Below are positions 9,256 through 17,354 of a stretch of 64,000 nucleotides of DNA, one piece after another. A model generated the notes under the pieces. That model saw only the letters and a program-made list of their open reading frames with translations. It made no database searches and had not been told where the DNA came from. How positions within the stretch are numbered: the first letter of the stretch is position 1; each line of letters opens with the position of its first letter. A program made the translations under genes and the position numbers. The stretch lies in assembly GCF_900116375.1 (NCBI RefSeq), contig NZ_UETB01000004.1:124001-188000 (forward strand), written 5' to 3'. The DNA comes from Georgenia satyanarayanai. GTDB lineage: Bacteria > Actinomycetota > Actinomycetes > Actinomycetales > Actinomycetaceae.

Positions 9256-9642
9256 ATGGGTCGCATGCAGATCGGTGAGGTGGCCGAGAGGACCGGGCTG
9301 TCCCTGCGGACCATCCGCTACTACGGCGAGGTGGGTCTCGTCGCGCCGTCGGGCCGGACCGAGGGCGGCTTCCGCCTCTACACCGACGGCGACGTCGCCA
9401 CGCTCGAGCTCATCAAGACGATGAAGCCCCTCGGCTACACCCTCGAGGAGATGAGCGAGGTCCTCGAGGTCCTCGGTGCGCTCGACCGCGAGACCGCGCC
9501 GGGCCGGCGGGCCGAGCTCGTCGAGCAGCTGGCGGTGATCCGCGCCTCGGCCGCCACCCGCCGCGACCGCCTGCGCGAGCAGCTGGCCGCCGCAGAGTCC
9601 TTCATCCTGCGGCTCGACGAGCGGGCCGGCGACGGCGGTTAG
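9256..9642 (+). CDS. MerR family transcriptional regulator
   Basis: A 128-residue regulator. The winged helix occupies residues 1-70 with IGEVAERTGLSLRTIRYYGEVGLV, the diagnostic MerR sequence, followed by GGFRLYTDGDVATLELI. Residues 80-120 form the dimerisation coiled coil (Arg- and Glu-rich). There is no cysteine cluster in the short C-terminus, so a metal-sensing role is unlikely. The ATG at 9256 follows AGGAGAGG by about nine bases; a second ATG at 9265 would also leave an intact fold. It is divergent from the SulP transporter, which is its likely target, and convergent with the SPFH gene. Confidence 0.92.
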   Translation: MGRMQIGEVAERTGLSLRTIRYYGEVGLVAPSGRTEGGFRLYTDGDVATLELIKTMKPLGYTLEEMSEVLEVLGALDRETAPGRRAELVEQLAVIRASAATRRDRLREQLAAAESFILRLDERAGDGG

Positions 9643-9651
9643 CCAGGCCGG

Positions 9652-9693
9652 CGTGCCGTCGCCGCGCAGCGGCGGGTGCGCGGCGACGGCACG
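9652..9693. terminator. Perfect 15-bp hairpin between convergent genes
   Basis: Left arm 9652-9666 (CGTGCCGTCGCCGCG) and right arm 9679-9693 are exact reverse complements around a 12-base loop. It fills nearly the whole 59-base gap between merR (plus) and the SPFH gene (minus), so it is likely a bidirectional terminator. There is no T-run on either side, as is common in high-GC actinobacteria. Confidence 0.75.
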
Positions 9694-9701
9694 GCGGGAG
9701 G

Positions 9702-11270
9702 TCAGCTCGTCGGGACCTCGCTCGCGCCGTCGTCGTCCGCGGTGCGGCGCCCCACGCCCACGGGCTCGGGCTGCTGCCCACCGCTCGTGCGGCCGCGGAC
9801 GAGCTCGAGCAGGTCGATCCCGGTCTGGGCCTTGAGCAGGGTGGCGAGCTCCTGGACCCCGACGGACACCTGGTCGGTGAGCCGCCCGGCGCCGTCCTTG
9901 TCGATGACGGTGATGTCGTCGATGCTGCCGAGCGCGTCGGCGTAGGGCTGGGCCATACGGGGCAGCGCGTCGAGGACCATCTGGAGGCGGGCCGACTCGG
10001 GGAAGGCCTGGTAGGCGTCGGACTCCGCCTTGATCGCGGCACCGCGGGCCTCACCCTTGGCGCGCTCGGCGGCGGCCTCCGCCTCGCCGCGTGCCTGGAC
10101 GCCGTCGGCCTCCGCGCGGGCCACCGCGAGGGCACCCTCGGCGCGGCGCTGCTGCTCGATGAGGTCGGCCTCGGCGCGGGCGCGGGCGGCGGACGCCTCC
10201 GCGTCGGCCTGCGCCATCGTCCGCTGGGCCTCCGCCTCGGCCTTGCGGATCGCGGCGGTCTTCGACGCCTCCGCCTCCTGCTCGGCGGCGTACTTGCGGG
10301 CGTCGGCCTCCTGCGCGGCCTCGTACTTGCGCGCCTCGGCGGGCTTGCGGACCTCGGTCTGCAGCTCCTGCTCGCGCAGCGCCGCCCGGCCCTGGGCGAC
10401 CCGCTCCTGCTCGATGAGGACGGCCTGCTGCGCCTCCGCCTCGGCACGCTCCTGCGCGGCCTCCGCCTCGGCCTCGGCCTGGGCGGTCTCCCGGGCGATC
10501 TGCGCGTTGCGCAGCGCGAGGGCCTTGTTCGACTCGGCGATCTGGACGGCGGACTCGTTGGACCGCTCGGTGCTCTCCTGCCGGGCCTGCGCCTCCGCGA
10601 TCTCGGCGTCACGGGCGACGGCGGCGGCCCGGGGACGCCCGAGGTTGCGGATGTAGTCCCCGGAGTCCTCGACGGTCTGGATCTCGAAGTTCTCCAGGAC
10701 CAGCCCGCGCTCGGCGAGCATCGGCACGGCGATGTCCTTGACCTCCTTGGAGAAGTCCTGGCGCTCGTAGAGGATCGACTCGACGGTGAGCGTTCCGGCG
10801 ATGGTGCGGAGCACGCCGACGAGGACCTCGCTGGTCTGCTGCTCGATGACCTGCTCCTGGCTGCGGCCCGCGAAACGCTGGGCGGCGGCGCGCACCATGC
10901 GCTCGGTGCCGCCGACCTTGACGACGGCGATGGAGCGCAGCGTGACGCCGACACCGCTCTTCGTCGTCGCGTCCTCGGCCGCGACCGAGAAGCTCTGGGA
11001 GGCGAGCGACAGACGCACGACCTGCTCGAAGACGGGCTTGACGAAGGTGCCGCCACCGATGACGACGCGCTGACCGGACAGGTCGGTGGTCTCGTCGCCC
11101 GTCTCGGGGTTGATGACCGGCTTGCCGCTCTTGCGGCCGGTGATGATGAGCGCCTCGTCAGGGGTGGCGATCTTGAAGCGCACCTTGGCGTAGATGAAGC
11201 CGACGATGACGAGGACGATGAGGGCAACGACCGCCACGACGACGATCAGGGCGGTGCCGGCGAGTTCCAT
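9702..11270 (-). CDS. SPFH/flotillin-like membrane protein
   Basis: A 522-residue protein with one N-terminal membrane helix (about residues 4-28), then an SPFH/band-7 domain to about residue 200, then a long Ala/Glu/Gln/Arg coiled coil (about 210-440) built of EAEA-type heptads, and a flexible C-terminal tail. This is the flotillin (FloT/YqiK) layout; such proteins oligomerise at the membrane and organise lipid domains or protein complexes. The ATG at 11270 has AGGAG four bases away; an in-frame upstream ATG would only add a short charged segment. Two small genes lie upstream on the same strand. No NfeD-type protease partner is adjacent, which differs from some flotillin operons. Confidence 0.88.
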   Translation of the reverse strand: MELAGTALIVVVAVVALIVLVIVGFIYAKVRFKIATPDEALIITGRKSGKPVINPETGDETTDLSGQRVVIGGGTFVKPVFEQVVRLSLASQSFSVAAEDATTKSGVGVTLRSIAVVKVGGTERMVRAAAQRFAGRSQEQVIEQQTSEVLVGVLRTIAGTLTVESILYERQDFSKEVKDIAVPMLAERGLVLENFEIQTVEDSGDYIRNLGRPRAAAVARDAEIAEAQARQESTERSNESAVQIAESNKALALRNAQIARETAQAEAEAEAAQERAEAEAQQAVLIEQERVAQGRAALREQELQTEVRKPAEARKYEAAQEADARKYAAEQEAEASKTAAIRKAEAEAQRTMAQADAEASAARARAEADLIEQQRRAEGALAVARAEADGVQARGEAEAAAERAKGEARGAAIKAESDAYQAFPESARLQMVLDALPRMAQPYADALGSIDDITVIDKDGAGRLTDQVSVGVQELATLLKAQTGIDLLELVRGRTSGGQQPEPVGVGRRTADDDGASEVPTS

Positions 11271-11446
11271 GGGGCTCCTATGCAGGTGAGCGGTACGGCC
11301 GTGCGCAGCCACCCGCCGGCGAGCACTGCAGGCGGTGACCGGTGCCCGCCGGGTCGACCGACGGACACCGCCACCCTACCGACGGCAGTCGCGACAGTTG
11401 TCGCTTTCCCCCGCCCTCATCCCACGCCGTCAGCCCCCGTCCTCAT

Positions 11447-11506
11447 CGCCGACAGCGCACTTACCGCCGACAGTGCACTTACCGCCGACAGCGCACTTAC
11501 CGCCGA
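11447..11506. repeat. 18-bp tandem repeat, about 3.3 copies
   Basis: Three consecutive units at 11447-11464, 11465-11482 and 11483-11500 read CGCCGACAGYGCACTTAC (one C/T difference in the middle copy), followed by a partial fourth beginning CGCCGAGACT. They lie in the 258-base non-coding stretch between the small acidic gene and the flotillin-like gene, both on the minus strand. The unit begins CGCCGACAG and ends TTAC, exactly as the arm of the large palindromes elsewhere in this window. The rest of the gap holds TAGGGT on the minus strand near 11375 as a possible -10 box for the flotillin gene; I see nothing else there. Confidence 0.85.
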
Positions 11507-11528
11507 GACTCTCGCCCGGCCCCGTCCG

Positions 11529-11717
11529 TCAGCCGGCGTCGAAGCGGTCCTCGCCGTCGGCGTCGGGGTCGTCCCTCGGCTCTCCCTGCGCCGGCACGGC
11601 GCCGGTGAGGTCGGGGGTGTCCTCCCTGGTCTCCGGGGCGGCGCGGTCGGGGGTCTCCGGTGCGGAGGCGTGCTGCGGGTTCTCCACGGGCACGTCTCCG
11701 GCGGTGCTCTCGCTCAT
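11529..11717 (-). CDS. Small acidic hypothetical protein
   Basis: A 62-residue very acidic, proline-rich protein with no predicted fold, membrane segment or cysteine. It starts MSESTAGDVPVENPQ and ends in an Asp/Glu-rich tail (RDDPDADGEDRFDAG). The ATG at 11717 is preceded by GAGGAGC with seven bases spacing, a better start than the in-frame upstream one, whose extra residues are Arg/Thr-rich and look non-coding. It sits between an 83-residue helical protein and the flotillin-like gene, all on the minus strand, so co-expression is plausible. I do not recognise a family. Confidence 0.6.
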   Translation of the reverse strand: MSESTAGDVPVENPQHASAPETPDRAAPETREDTPDLTGAVPAQGEPRDDPDADGEDRFDAG

Positions 11718-11751
11718 CGTGATGCTCCTCGTCCTCGTCCTCGTCGCGTGG

Positions 11752-12003
11752 TCAGGCCGGTCCCTGCTGCGGTGACGTCTGGTCGGTCCCGCCACCGAGC
11801 TGCCGGAGGAACTCGTGGCACTTGTGCGCCCGCTCGGAGTCCTCCCTCATCACCTGCTCGAAGAACTGGGCGATGTCCTCCTTGCCGGCGTTGCGAGCGT
11901 CGCGGACGTACTGGCCGTAGTCGTGCCCCGCCTTGAGCGCGTGGTACTGCACGGAGATGAGGTCGAAGGTGACGTCGTCGAAGCCGGTCTCCCCGGTGGC
12001 CAT
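11752..12003 (-). CDS. Small helical conserved protein, function unknown
   Basis: An 83-residue soluble protein predicted to be mostly helical: VTFDLISVQYHALKAGHDYG, then DARNAGKEDIAQFFEQVMRE and ERAHKCHEFL. Short proteins of this pattern (FDLxSVxYHALKG...YGxYxxDA) are familiar in actinobacterial genomes, and the His/Glu spacing recalls ferritin-like two-helix proteins, but I cannot confirm metal binding. The start at 12003 has GAGGGAG upstream. A 7-bp hairpin (12050-12067) lies in the divergent region toward the lipoprotein gene. Confidence 0.75.
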   Translation of the reverse strand: MATGETGFDDVTFDLISVQYHALKAGHDYGQYVRDARNAGKEDIAQFFEQVMREDSERAHKCHEFLRQLGGGTDQTSPQQGPA

Positions 12004-12163
12004 GATGAACTCCCTCGTCGGTGAACCATGCGGACCCTCCTAGTGTGTGACCCGCAACACTGCGGGTGCATCTCGGGCCGCAGGCGGTGACGTCCCCGCC
12101 GCCCCGAGGCGAGCCGAGCCGAAAGCGGCACCTCGGCGTTGAGCGCTGTGGCACGGTGTCGAG

Positions 12164-13117
12164 GTGCGTCGAGTACTGAGCAGCGTCGCGGTCCTGTCCG
12201 TCGTCGTCCTGGCCGCGTGCTCGCAGACGGGGCCGTCTCCCGCGGCCGAGAGTCTGCGCGAACCCGCGACCGCCGTGGACGAAGCGGCGCCCTCGGCCGG
12301 CAGTGAGTTGGCGGAGACGACCCTGTGCGCCGAGCTCCCCTCCCGGGAGACACCCTTCGCGGCGGACCGGCTGGAGGGCTGGTGGAACGCGACCCCAGCC
12401 GATGCGCTGACGGGTGGCGCCCTCGCGGATCCGGCCGACTGGGGCGACGCCCGGATGCGTGAGCACCCACGGGTGGCGGTCGTCGACACCCAGTCCGGGT
12501 ACTGGGTGACCTGGGACCGGACGATCTGCGGCGCGACCGACGAGTACGCGCCGACGATCGAGCCGGACTGGCCACCGCTGTCCTACGTGGTCGTCGACAT
12601 CGACTCGGGGGAGCTGCTCGAGTCCGTGGAGATCGCCGACGTCGACGGCGGTGAGGGCCTGGCCACGACGAGGAGCGTGCTGGCCACGGTCCTCGAAAGC
12701 GGCTGGGTCGAGCTCGACGAGGACGACACCGTCCGGTACTCCGCCCTCGTGGCGCCGGAGGACCCCTACGGGCTCGAGCTCGTGGGAGGTGCGCGTGTGG
12801 ACGAGCCCGACGTCGCCGGAGGTGTCTTCGAGTCCGACGGCGGGACGGGCTTCAGCTTCCGCGTCCAGCGCGGCCCGGACCTGGTCCTCGGCGAGCTGTT
12901 GGTGTTCGTGGCAGAGCCGCTCGAGGTCGACGGCGGGGAGGGCCAGACCGTCGGCGCGCCGTCGTGGGGGTTCATGGCCGAGGCGCTGGCCACCGGCGGG
13001 GAGTGTTCTGTCTCGGTGACGGCGCTGCCCGCCGGCACCGACGTGCCGCCGTGGCCCGAGGGCTACGCGGACTACCTCTCCACCACCGTGCTCCAGCGGC
13101 TGCTGGCCACCTGCTAG
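12164..13117 (+). CDS. Putative lipoprotein, function unknown
   Basis: A 317-residue exported protein. Residues 1-19 form a lipoprotein signal peptide ending in the lipobox LAAC, so Cys19 would be lipidated and the protein anchored outside the cytoplasmic membrane. The mature part is acidic, with three further cysteines that could form disulfides, and has no motif I can assign. GTG at 12164 is the only start giving the signal peptide; its ribosome site is weak. The stop codon shares CTAG with the convergent WYL regulator gene. The roughly 160 bases upstream hold one small hairpin and no obvious gene. Confidence 0.82.
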   Translation: MRRVLSSVAVLSVVVLAACSQTGPSPAAESLREPATAVDEAAPSAGSELAETTLCAELPSRETPFAADRLEGWWNATPADALTGGALADPADWGDARMREHPRVAVVDTQSGYWVTWDRTICGATDEYAPTIEPDWPPLSYVVVDIDSGELLESVEIADVDGGEGLATTRSVLATVLESGWVELDEDDTVRYSALVAPEDPYGLELVGGARVDEPDVAGGVFESDGGTGFSFRVQRGPDLVLGELLVFVAEPLEVDGGEGQTVGAPSWGFMAEALATGGECSVSVTALPAGTDVPPWPEGYADYLSTTVLQRLLATC

Positions 13118-14112
13118 CCGTCGGCGCCGCTCACGGTGCCCGCGGGGCCGGCCGTGCCGCGGGCCGCGCTCGCCCGGAGGCGGTCGACGAGGGCGAGGAC
13201 CTCCTCGCGCAGGGCGTCGGGCGTGAGGACCTCGAAGTCCCAGCCGAGGCCGGCGAGCATGCGGGCCATGCCGTCGAGGCGCTCGGCGCGCGTCTCGAGC
13301 AGCACGCCGTCGGGATGCTCGCTCAGGCGTCCGACGCTCGGGGGCAGTCGCTCGGCCGCCTCCGCCCGGGTGGTCCGCAGGAGGACGCGGACCTCGTGCG
13401 CCCACCGGACCTCCGCGATGCCGGAGGTGACCCGCGTCCTGGCGTCGAAGTCGGCGGGCACGTCGTAGGAGCCCTGGCCCTGCGCGACCGAGGCGATGCG
13501 GTCCAGCCGGAAGGTCCGCACGTCGTCGCGGCCGTGGTCGTGCCCGGTGACGTACCACCGGCCGGCATGGAAGACGAGGCCGTAGACGTCGAGCTCGCGC
13601 TGCGACTCCCGCCCGTCCCAGGCGGTGTACGCGACCGTCACGGTGCGCCGCGCCTGCGCCGCCGCGGCGAGTGCGAGCAGGGTGTCGGCGCCGGCCGGGG
13701 CAGCCGCCCGTGCCGGGCTGGTGAACTGTGCGCTCGCGAGCAGGCTGTCGAGCCGCTGGCTCAGGGCGCGCGGCAGGACCCGCGACACCTTGGCCAGCGC
13801 GCTCGCCGTCGCCGCCGGCGCGGTGGTGGCGAGCCCCGCGCGTTCCGCGGCCTGCAGGCCGAGGACGACGGCGACGGCCTCGTCGTCGGTGAGCATCAGC
13901 GGCGGCAGCTTGTAGCCCGGGAGGAGCCGGTACCCGCCGTACCTGCCCCGCTGGGCCTGGACGGGGATGCCGAGGTCGGCGAGGTGCTCGGCGTACCGCC
14001 GGACCGTGCGCTCGTCGACCCCGAGCCGGTCGGCCAGCTCACCGACGGTGCGCTGCCCACCCGTCTGGAGCAGCTCGAGCATGGCGAGCACGCGAGCGGT
14101 CGGGCGCGTCAC
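13114..14112 (-). CDS. WYL-domain transcriptional regulator
   Basis: A 332-residue regulator of the DeoR-like HTH plus WYL class. The N-terminal HTH has TVGELADRLGVDERTVRRYAEHLADLGIPV (about residues 20-50), the WYL domain follows in the middle with the RWYVTGHD strand near residue 170, and a C-terminal WCX-like extension ends the protein. WYL regulators sense small ligands or nucleic acids and act in metabolism or stress. GTG at 14112 gives VTRPTARVLAMLELL, the usual N-terminus for the family. It is divergent from an alpha/beta hydrolase whose expression it may control. Confidence 0.9.
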   Translation of the reverse strand: MTRPTARVLAMLELLQTGGQRTVGELADRLGVDERTVRRYAEHLADLGIPVQAQRGRYGGYRLLPGYKLPPLMLTDDEAVAVVLGLQAAERAGLATTAPAATASALAKVSRVLPRALSQRLDSLLASAQFTSPARAAAPAGADTLLALAAAAQARRTVTVAYTAWDGRESQRELDVYGLVFHAGRWYVTGHDHGRDDVRTFRLDRIASVAQGQGSYDVPADFDARTRVTSGIAEVRWAHEVRVLLRTTRAEAAERLPPSVGRLSEHPDGVLLETRAERLDGMARMLAGLGWDFEVLTPDALREEVLALVDRLRASAARGTAGPAGTVSGADG

Positions 14113-14187
14113 TGCCGTGGCCGTCCGGAGAAGTCGCCCACGAATACCGGGCGGGTTGTGTCCACAATGCACTCTAACGTCGTCGAC

Positions 14188-14931
14188 ATGGAGACCACCA
14201 CCACCTACGTCCTCGTCCCCGGCTTCTGGCTCGGCGCCTCGGTCTGGCGCCCCGTCGCCGACGCGCTGAGCGCGCGCGGCCACACCGTGCACGCTGTCGA
14301 CCTCCCGGGCATGGGCGAGCGCGCCCGTCTCGCCTCCGCCCAGACCGACCTGACGACACACATCGACGACGTCGTGAATCTGCTCGAGGAGCAGGACCTG
14401 CACGACGTCGTGCTCGTCGGCCACAGCTACGGCGCCCTCGTGACGACCGGCGCGGCGGACCGCGTGCCCGAGCGCGTGGCGCGCCTGGTCTACATCGACT
14501 CGGGGCCCCTGCCGGACGGCACTGCGCAGGCCGACTTCGAGGGACCCGAGGCGCGCGCGGCCAACGAGAGCCGCGTCATGACGCACGGCCAGGGCTGGAG
14601 GCTCCCGCCGCCGGACTGGGCCGCGCTGGCGGCCGACGTGCCCGACGTCGACGACGCCGCCGTCACCACCCTGGCCGAAGGCGCGCGGCCGCAGCCCTGG
14701 CGCACCGCCACCGAGCCCGTCTCGCTCACCGGCGCCTGGCAGCGGATGCCGCGGACGGGCGTGCTGTGCAGCTTCAGCCTCGAGCAGCTGCGGCAGATGG
14801 CGCCCCATGCACCGGTGTTCGCGCACATGGTCGACGGCGACTGGAGCTACGTCGAGCTCCCCACGTGGCACTGGCCGATGGTCAGCCGGCCGGTGGAGCT
14901 CGCCGAGGTGCTGGCGTCGGTCGGTCCCTAG
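14188..14931 (+). CDS. Alpha/beta hydrolase
   Basis: A 247-residue soluble hydrolase with the alpha/beta fold: VLVPGFWLGASVWRPVADAL (oxyanion-hole strand), nucleophile elbow GHSYGA near residue 82, and a C-terminal His in the PTWHWPM segment. These resemble esterases and other small serine hydrolases; the substrate is not evident. The ATG at 14188 is preceded by TAACGT, a TAnnnT-type -10 box ending seven bases before it, so the transcript may be leaderless; an in-frame ATG at 14167 would overlap that box. It is divergent from the WYL regulator and shares a CTAG stop with the next convergent gene. Confidence 0.88.
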   Translation: METTTTYVLVPGFWLGASVWRPVADALSARGHTVHAVDLPGMGERARLASAQTDLTTHIDDVVNLLEEQDLHDVVLVGHSYGALVTTGAADRVPERVARLVYIDSGPLPDGTAQADFEGPEARAANESRVMTHGQGWRLPPPDWAALAADVPDVDDAAVTTLAEGARPQPWRTATEPVSLTGAWQRMPRTGVLCSFSLEQLRQMAPHAPVFAHMVDGDWSYVELPTWHWPMVSRPVELAEVLASVGP

Positions 14932-15488
14932 TGCACGACGGCGTGGCGCACGTAGACCACGCCGTTGCCGAACCGGCGAAGATCCAGCAGCTCGAGGTCG
15001 AGCCGGCTGCCGAGGGGCAGCGCGGGCTTCCCGCCGCCCACGACCACCGGGTACAGGAGCAGCACGCACTCGTCGACCAGGCCGTGCCGGAACGCCTCGG
15101 CCCCGAGGGCGGCACCGCCGATGCTCAGGTCCGCGCCGGAGGACTCCTTGAGCCGGCGTACCGCCTCGGGGTCGAAGTGCCGCTCGATCCTCGTCCGCGC
15201 CGTCGTCACCTCCTCGAGCGTCGAGGAGTAGACGACCTTGTCGGCGGCACGCCAGATCCCCGCGTACTCCTGGATGACGGCCGGCTCGCCGGCCAGCCAG
15301 TCGTCGCTCTCCCAGACGCGCATCGTCTCGTACATGCGCCGCCCGTAGAGCGAGGTGCCGATGCGACGCTCGTGCTCGTTCCAGAACGCGTGCACCTCGT
15401 CGTCGGGCTCGGACCAGTCGAAGGCCCCGGCTGCGTCCTCGAGGTAGCCGTCGAGGGAGATGTTGGCTGCGTAGACGAGCGTGCCCAT
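14928..15488 (-). CDS. RibD C-terminal / dihydrofolate reductase-like protein
   Basis: A 186-residue protein of the DHFR-like superfamily (RibD_C, YwjB/YyaP group). It begins LVYAANISLDGYLED, the hallmark strand-loop, and ends with DECVLLLYPVVVGGGKPAL, the conserved NADPH-site segment. Such stand-alone proteins are NAD(P)H-dependent reductases of uncertain substrate. The ATG at 15488 follows GGAGG by seven bases; a longer in-frame reading runs into the tRNA region. Its stop codon is the other half of CTAG shared with the hydrolase. Confidence 0.87.
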   Translation of the reverse strand: MGTLVYAANISLDGYLEDAAGAFDWSEPDDEVHAFWNEHERRIGTSLYGRRMYETMRVWESDDWLAGEPAVIQEYAGIWRAADKVVYSSTLEEVTTARTRIERHFDPEAVRRLKESSGADLSIGGAALGAEAFRHGLVDECVLLLYPVVVGGGKPALPLGSRLDLELLDLRRFGNGVVYVRHAVVH

Positions 15489-15572
15489 GATGTGCCTCCG
15501 GCCGGACGGGGCTCCAGCGTCCAGCGTCCCGGAGGTGCCCGTCAAGAGCGCTGCGAAGCGCGTGAGCAGCGG

Positions 15573-15645
<73 letters not shown>

Positions 15646-15749
15646 CCGGCACGCCGGCCAGGGACAACGGTAGTGCCTCCGTGCGACACGCACTCCGACA
15701 CGTGACGTCGAGGCTTGGACAGCCCGTGCTGACCAGGGAGGATGAGGGG

Positions 15750-17354
15750 GTGACCACCGCCCCCGACCCCCGCGCTGCCCGCTCGGCACGCCACGTGCGG
15801 GGCAGGTCACCGATCCTCGACGTCGTCACCGACCTGCTCGAGGACGTCACCTCCGCCCGCTTCCCCCTCGACCTGCCCGGTACCGAGACGCTGCGCGAGC
15901 TGCGCGACCGGGTCGAGACGCAGATCGGTGCCCACCTGCTGCCGCGCCTCAAGCGCGAGGCTGGGCCCGCCGTCGTCGTCCTCGGGGGCTCGACGGGCGC
16001 GGGGAAGTCCACCCTCCTCAACTCCGTCGTCGGCCGCGAGATCTCGGCCGCCGGCGTCATCCGGCCCACCACCGTCAGCCCCGTCCTCGCCGTCCGCCCC
16101 GAGGACACGTGGCTCGTCGCCGAGCACCCCGTCTCCGAGCTCGCCGACGTCGTCCCCGACGACGGTGTGCCCGCCGGCCTGGCCCTGCTCGACGCGCCCG
16201 ACCTCGACTCCGTGCTCGAGGGCAACCGCGCCCTGGCCAACCTCCTGCTCGAGACCGCCGACCTGTGGCTCTTCGTCACCACCGCCGCGCGCTACGGCGA
16301 CGCCGTGCCGTGGCGGGTGCTGCGCCAGGCGCAGGAACGCGGGATCACGGTGGCCGTCGTCCTCAACCGGGTGCCGCGACGCGTGCTCCCCGAGGTGCGC
16401 GCCGACCTCATGCGCCGGATGACCGACCTCGGCCTGGGGGAGGCGCCGCTGTTCGTCGTCCGGGACGTCGGGCCGCACGAGGGCCTCCTCCCGGCCGACG
16501 TCGTCGAGCCCGTCCGCACCTGGCTCGCGCTCCTCGGGGGCCGCAACACTGCCCGCGGTGTCGTGCGACGCACCACCCAGGGTGTGTGGGGGACGCTGCG
16601 CGAGGAGCTGCTGCGGCTGGCCGACGGCGTCACCGAGCAGGCCATGGCCGCCGGAACGCTGCGCGCGCGCGCCGAGCAGGCCGTCGGGGAGGCCGCCGAC
16701 GCGCTCGTGGCCCGTCTGCGCACCGGCGTCGCCACCCAGGGCGCGCCGACCACCCGGTGGCTGTCCGCGGCCAGTACCGGCGGCGTGCTCGCCCCGCTCG
16801 CCGGGGACGTCGCCCGCATCCGCAAGGGTTGGCGGGGCGGCGGCGTGCGCGACCGCAGCCGCGCCGCCGTCGCCATCGGCGCCGAGACGCGCCAGGCGCT
16901 CGCCCCGCTCCTCGTCGACGCCGCGGCCGACGCCGCCGCGGGCCTGCGCCGCGCCTGGTCCGAGCCCGGCCGCGGCGGGGAGAGCCTGCTCGTGGCCGAC
17001 GACGGCGCACGGGACTCCCGCGCCGGGTCCGCCGTCGCCGCCTGGGCCGCGCGCACCGACGCCGTCGCCGAGCGGGTGCTCGGTGACAGTGACCGCGTGC
17101 TGGACGCCGCCGGGCTCAGCGGTCTGCTCCAGGCGGCCGCCGCGGGCCTGGAGGGCGCCGTGCGCGCCGTCCGGGCGCTCGTGCCGGGGGAGGACGTCGT
17201 CACGGCGATCGCCGAGGATCTGCACGCCACCGCGGCCGAGGTGGTCCGGGACGAGGCTCGTCCCGCCCTCGACCGCCTCGCCGCCCTCGGGCTGCGCAGT
17301 GAGGCCGGCGCCGGACTGCGGCTGCGCGCCAGTGAGCTGAGAGGACACCGATGA
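15750..17354 (+). CDS. Dynamin-like GTPase (first of a pair)
   Basis: A 534-residue P-loop GTPase. G1 is GGSTGAGKST at residues 79-88, with the G2 threonine in IRPTT, G3 in LLDAPDLDS and a base-recognition NRVP in place of NKxD. The long C-terminal half is Ala/Arg-rich and helical, as expected for a dynamin-type stalk. The GTG at 15750 follows GGGAGG by nine bases. Its stop overlaps the start of a second GTPase (ATGA). Such paired genes resemble the DynA/DynB proteins of Streptomyces, which help membrane remodelling at division septa; that comparison is by architecture and is inferred. It lies just after tRNA-Arg. Confidence 0.83.
   Translation: MTTAPDPRAARSARHVRGRSPILDVVTDLLEDVTSARFPLDLPGTETLRELRDRVETQIGAHLLPRLKREAGPAVVVLGGSTGAGKSTLLNSVVGREISAAGVIRPTTVSPVLAVRPEDTWLVAEHPVSELADVVPDDGVPAGLALLDAPDLDSVLEGNRALANLLLETADLWLFVTTAARYGDAVPWRVLRQAQERGITVAVVLNRVPRRVLPEVRADLMRRMTDLGLGEAPLFVVRDVGPHEGLLPADVVEPVRTWLALLGGRNTARGVVRRTTQGVWGTLREELLRLADGVTEQAMAAGTLRARAEQAVGEAADALVARLRTGVATQGAPTTRWLSAASTGGVLAPLAGDVARIRKGWRGGGVRDRSRAAVAIGAETRQALAPLLVDAAADAAAGLRRAWSEPGRGGESLLVADDGARDSRAGSAVAAWAARTDAVAERVLGDSDRVLDAAGLSGLLQAAAAGLEGAVRAVRALVPGEDVVTAIAEDLHATAAEVVRDEARPALDRLAALGLRSEAGAGLRLRASELRGHR

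Noticed and set aside
11447-11506. Short repeat array considered as CRISPR
   Set aside because: Units are contiguous 18-mers with no spacers, and no cas genes are nearby.
14175-14180. Start of the hydrolase at the upstream ATG 14167
   Set aside because: It lies over the probable -10 box and adds residues before the conserved N-terminal strand.
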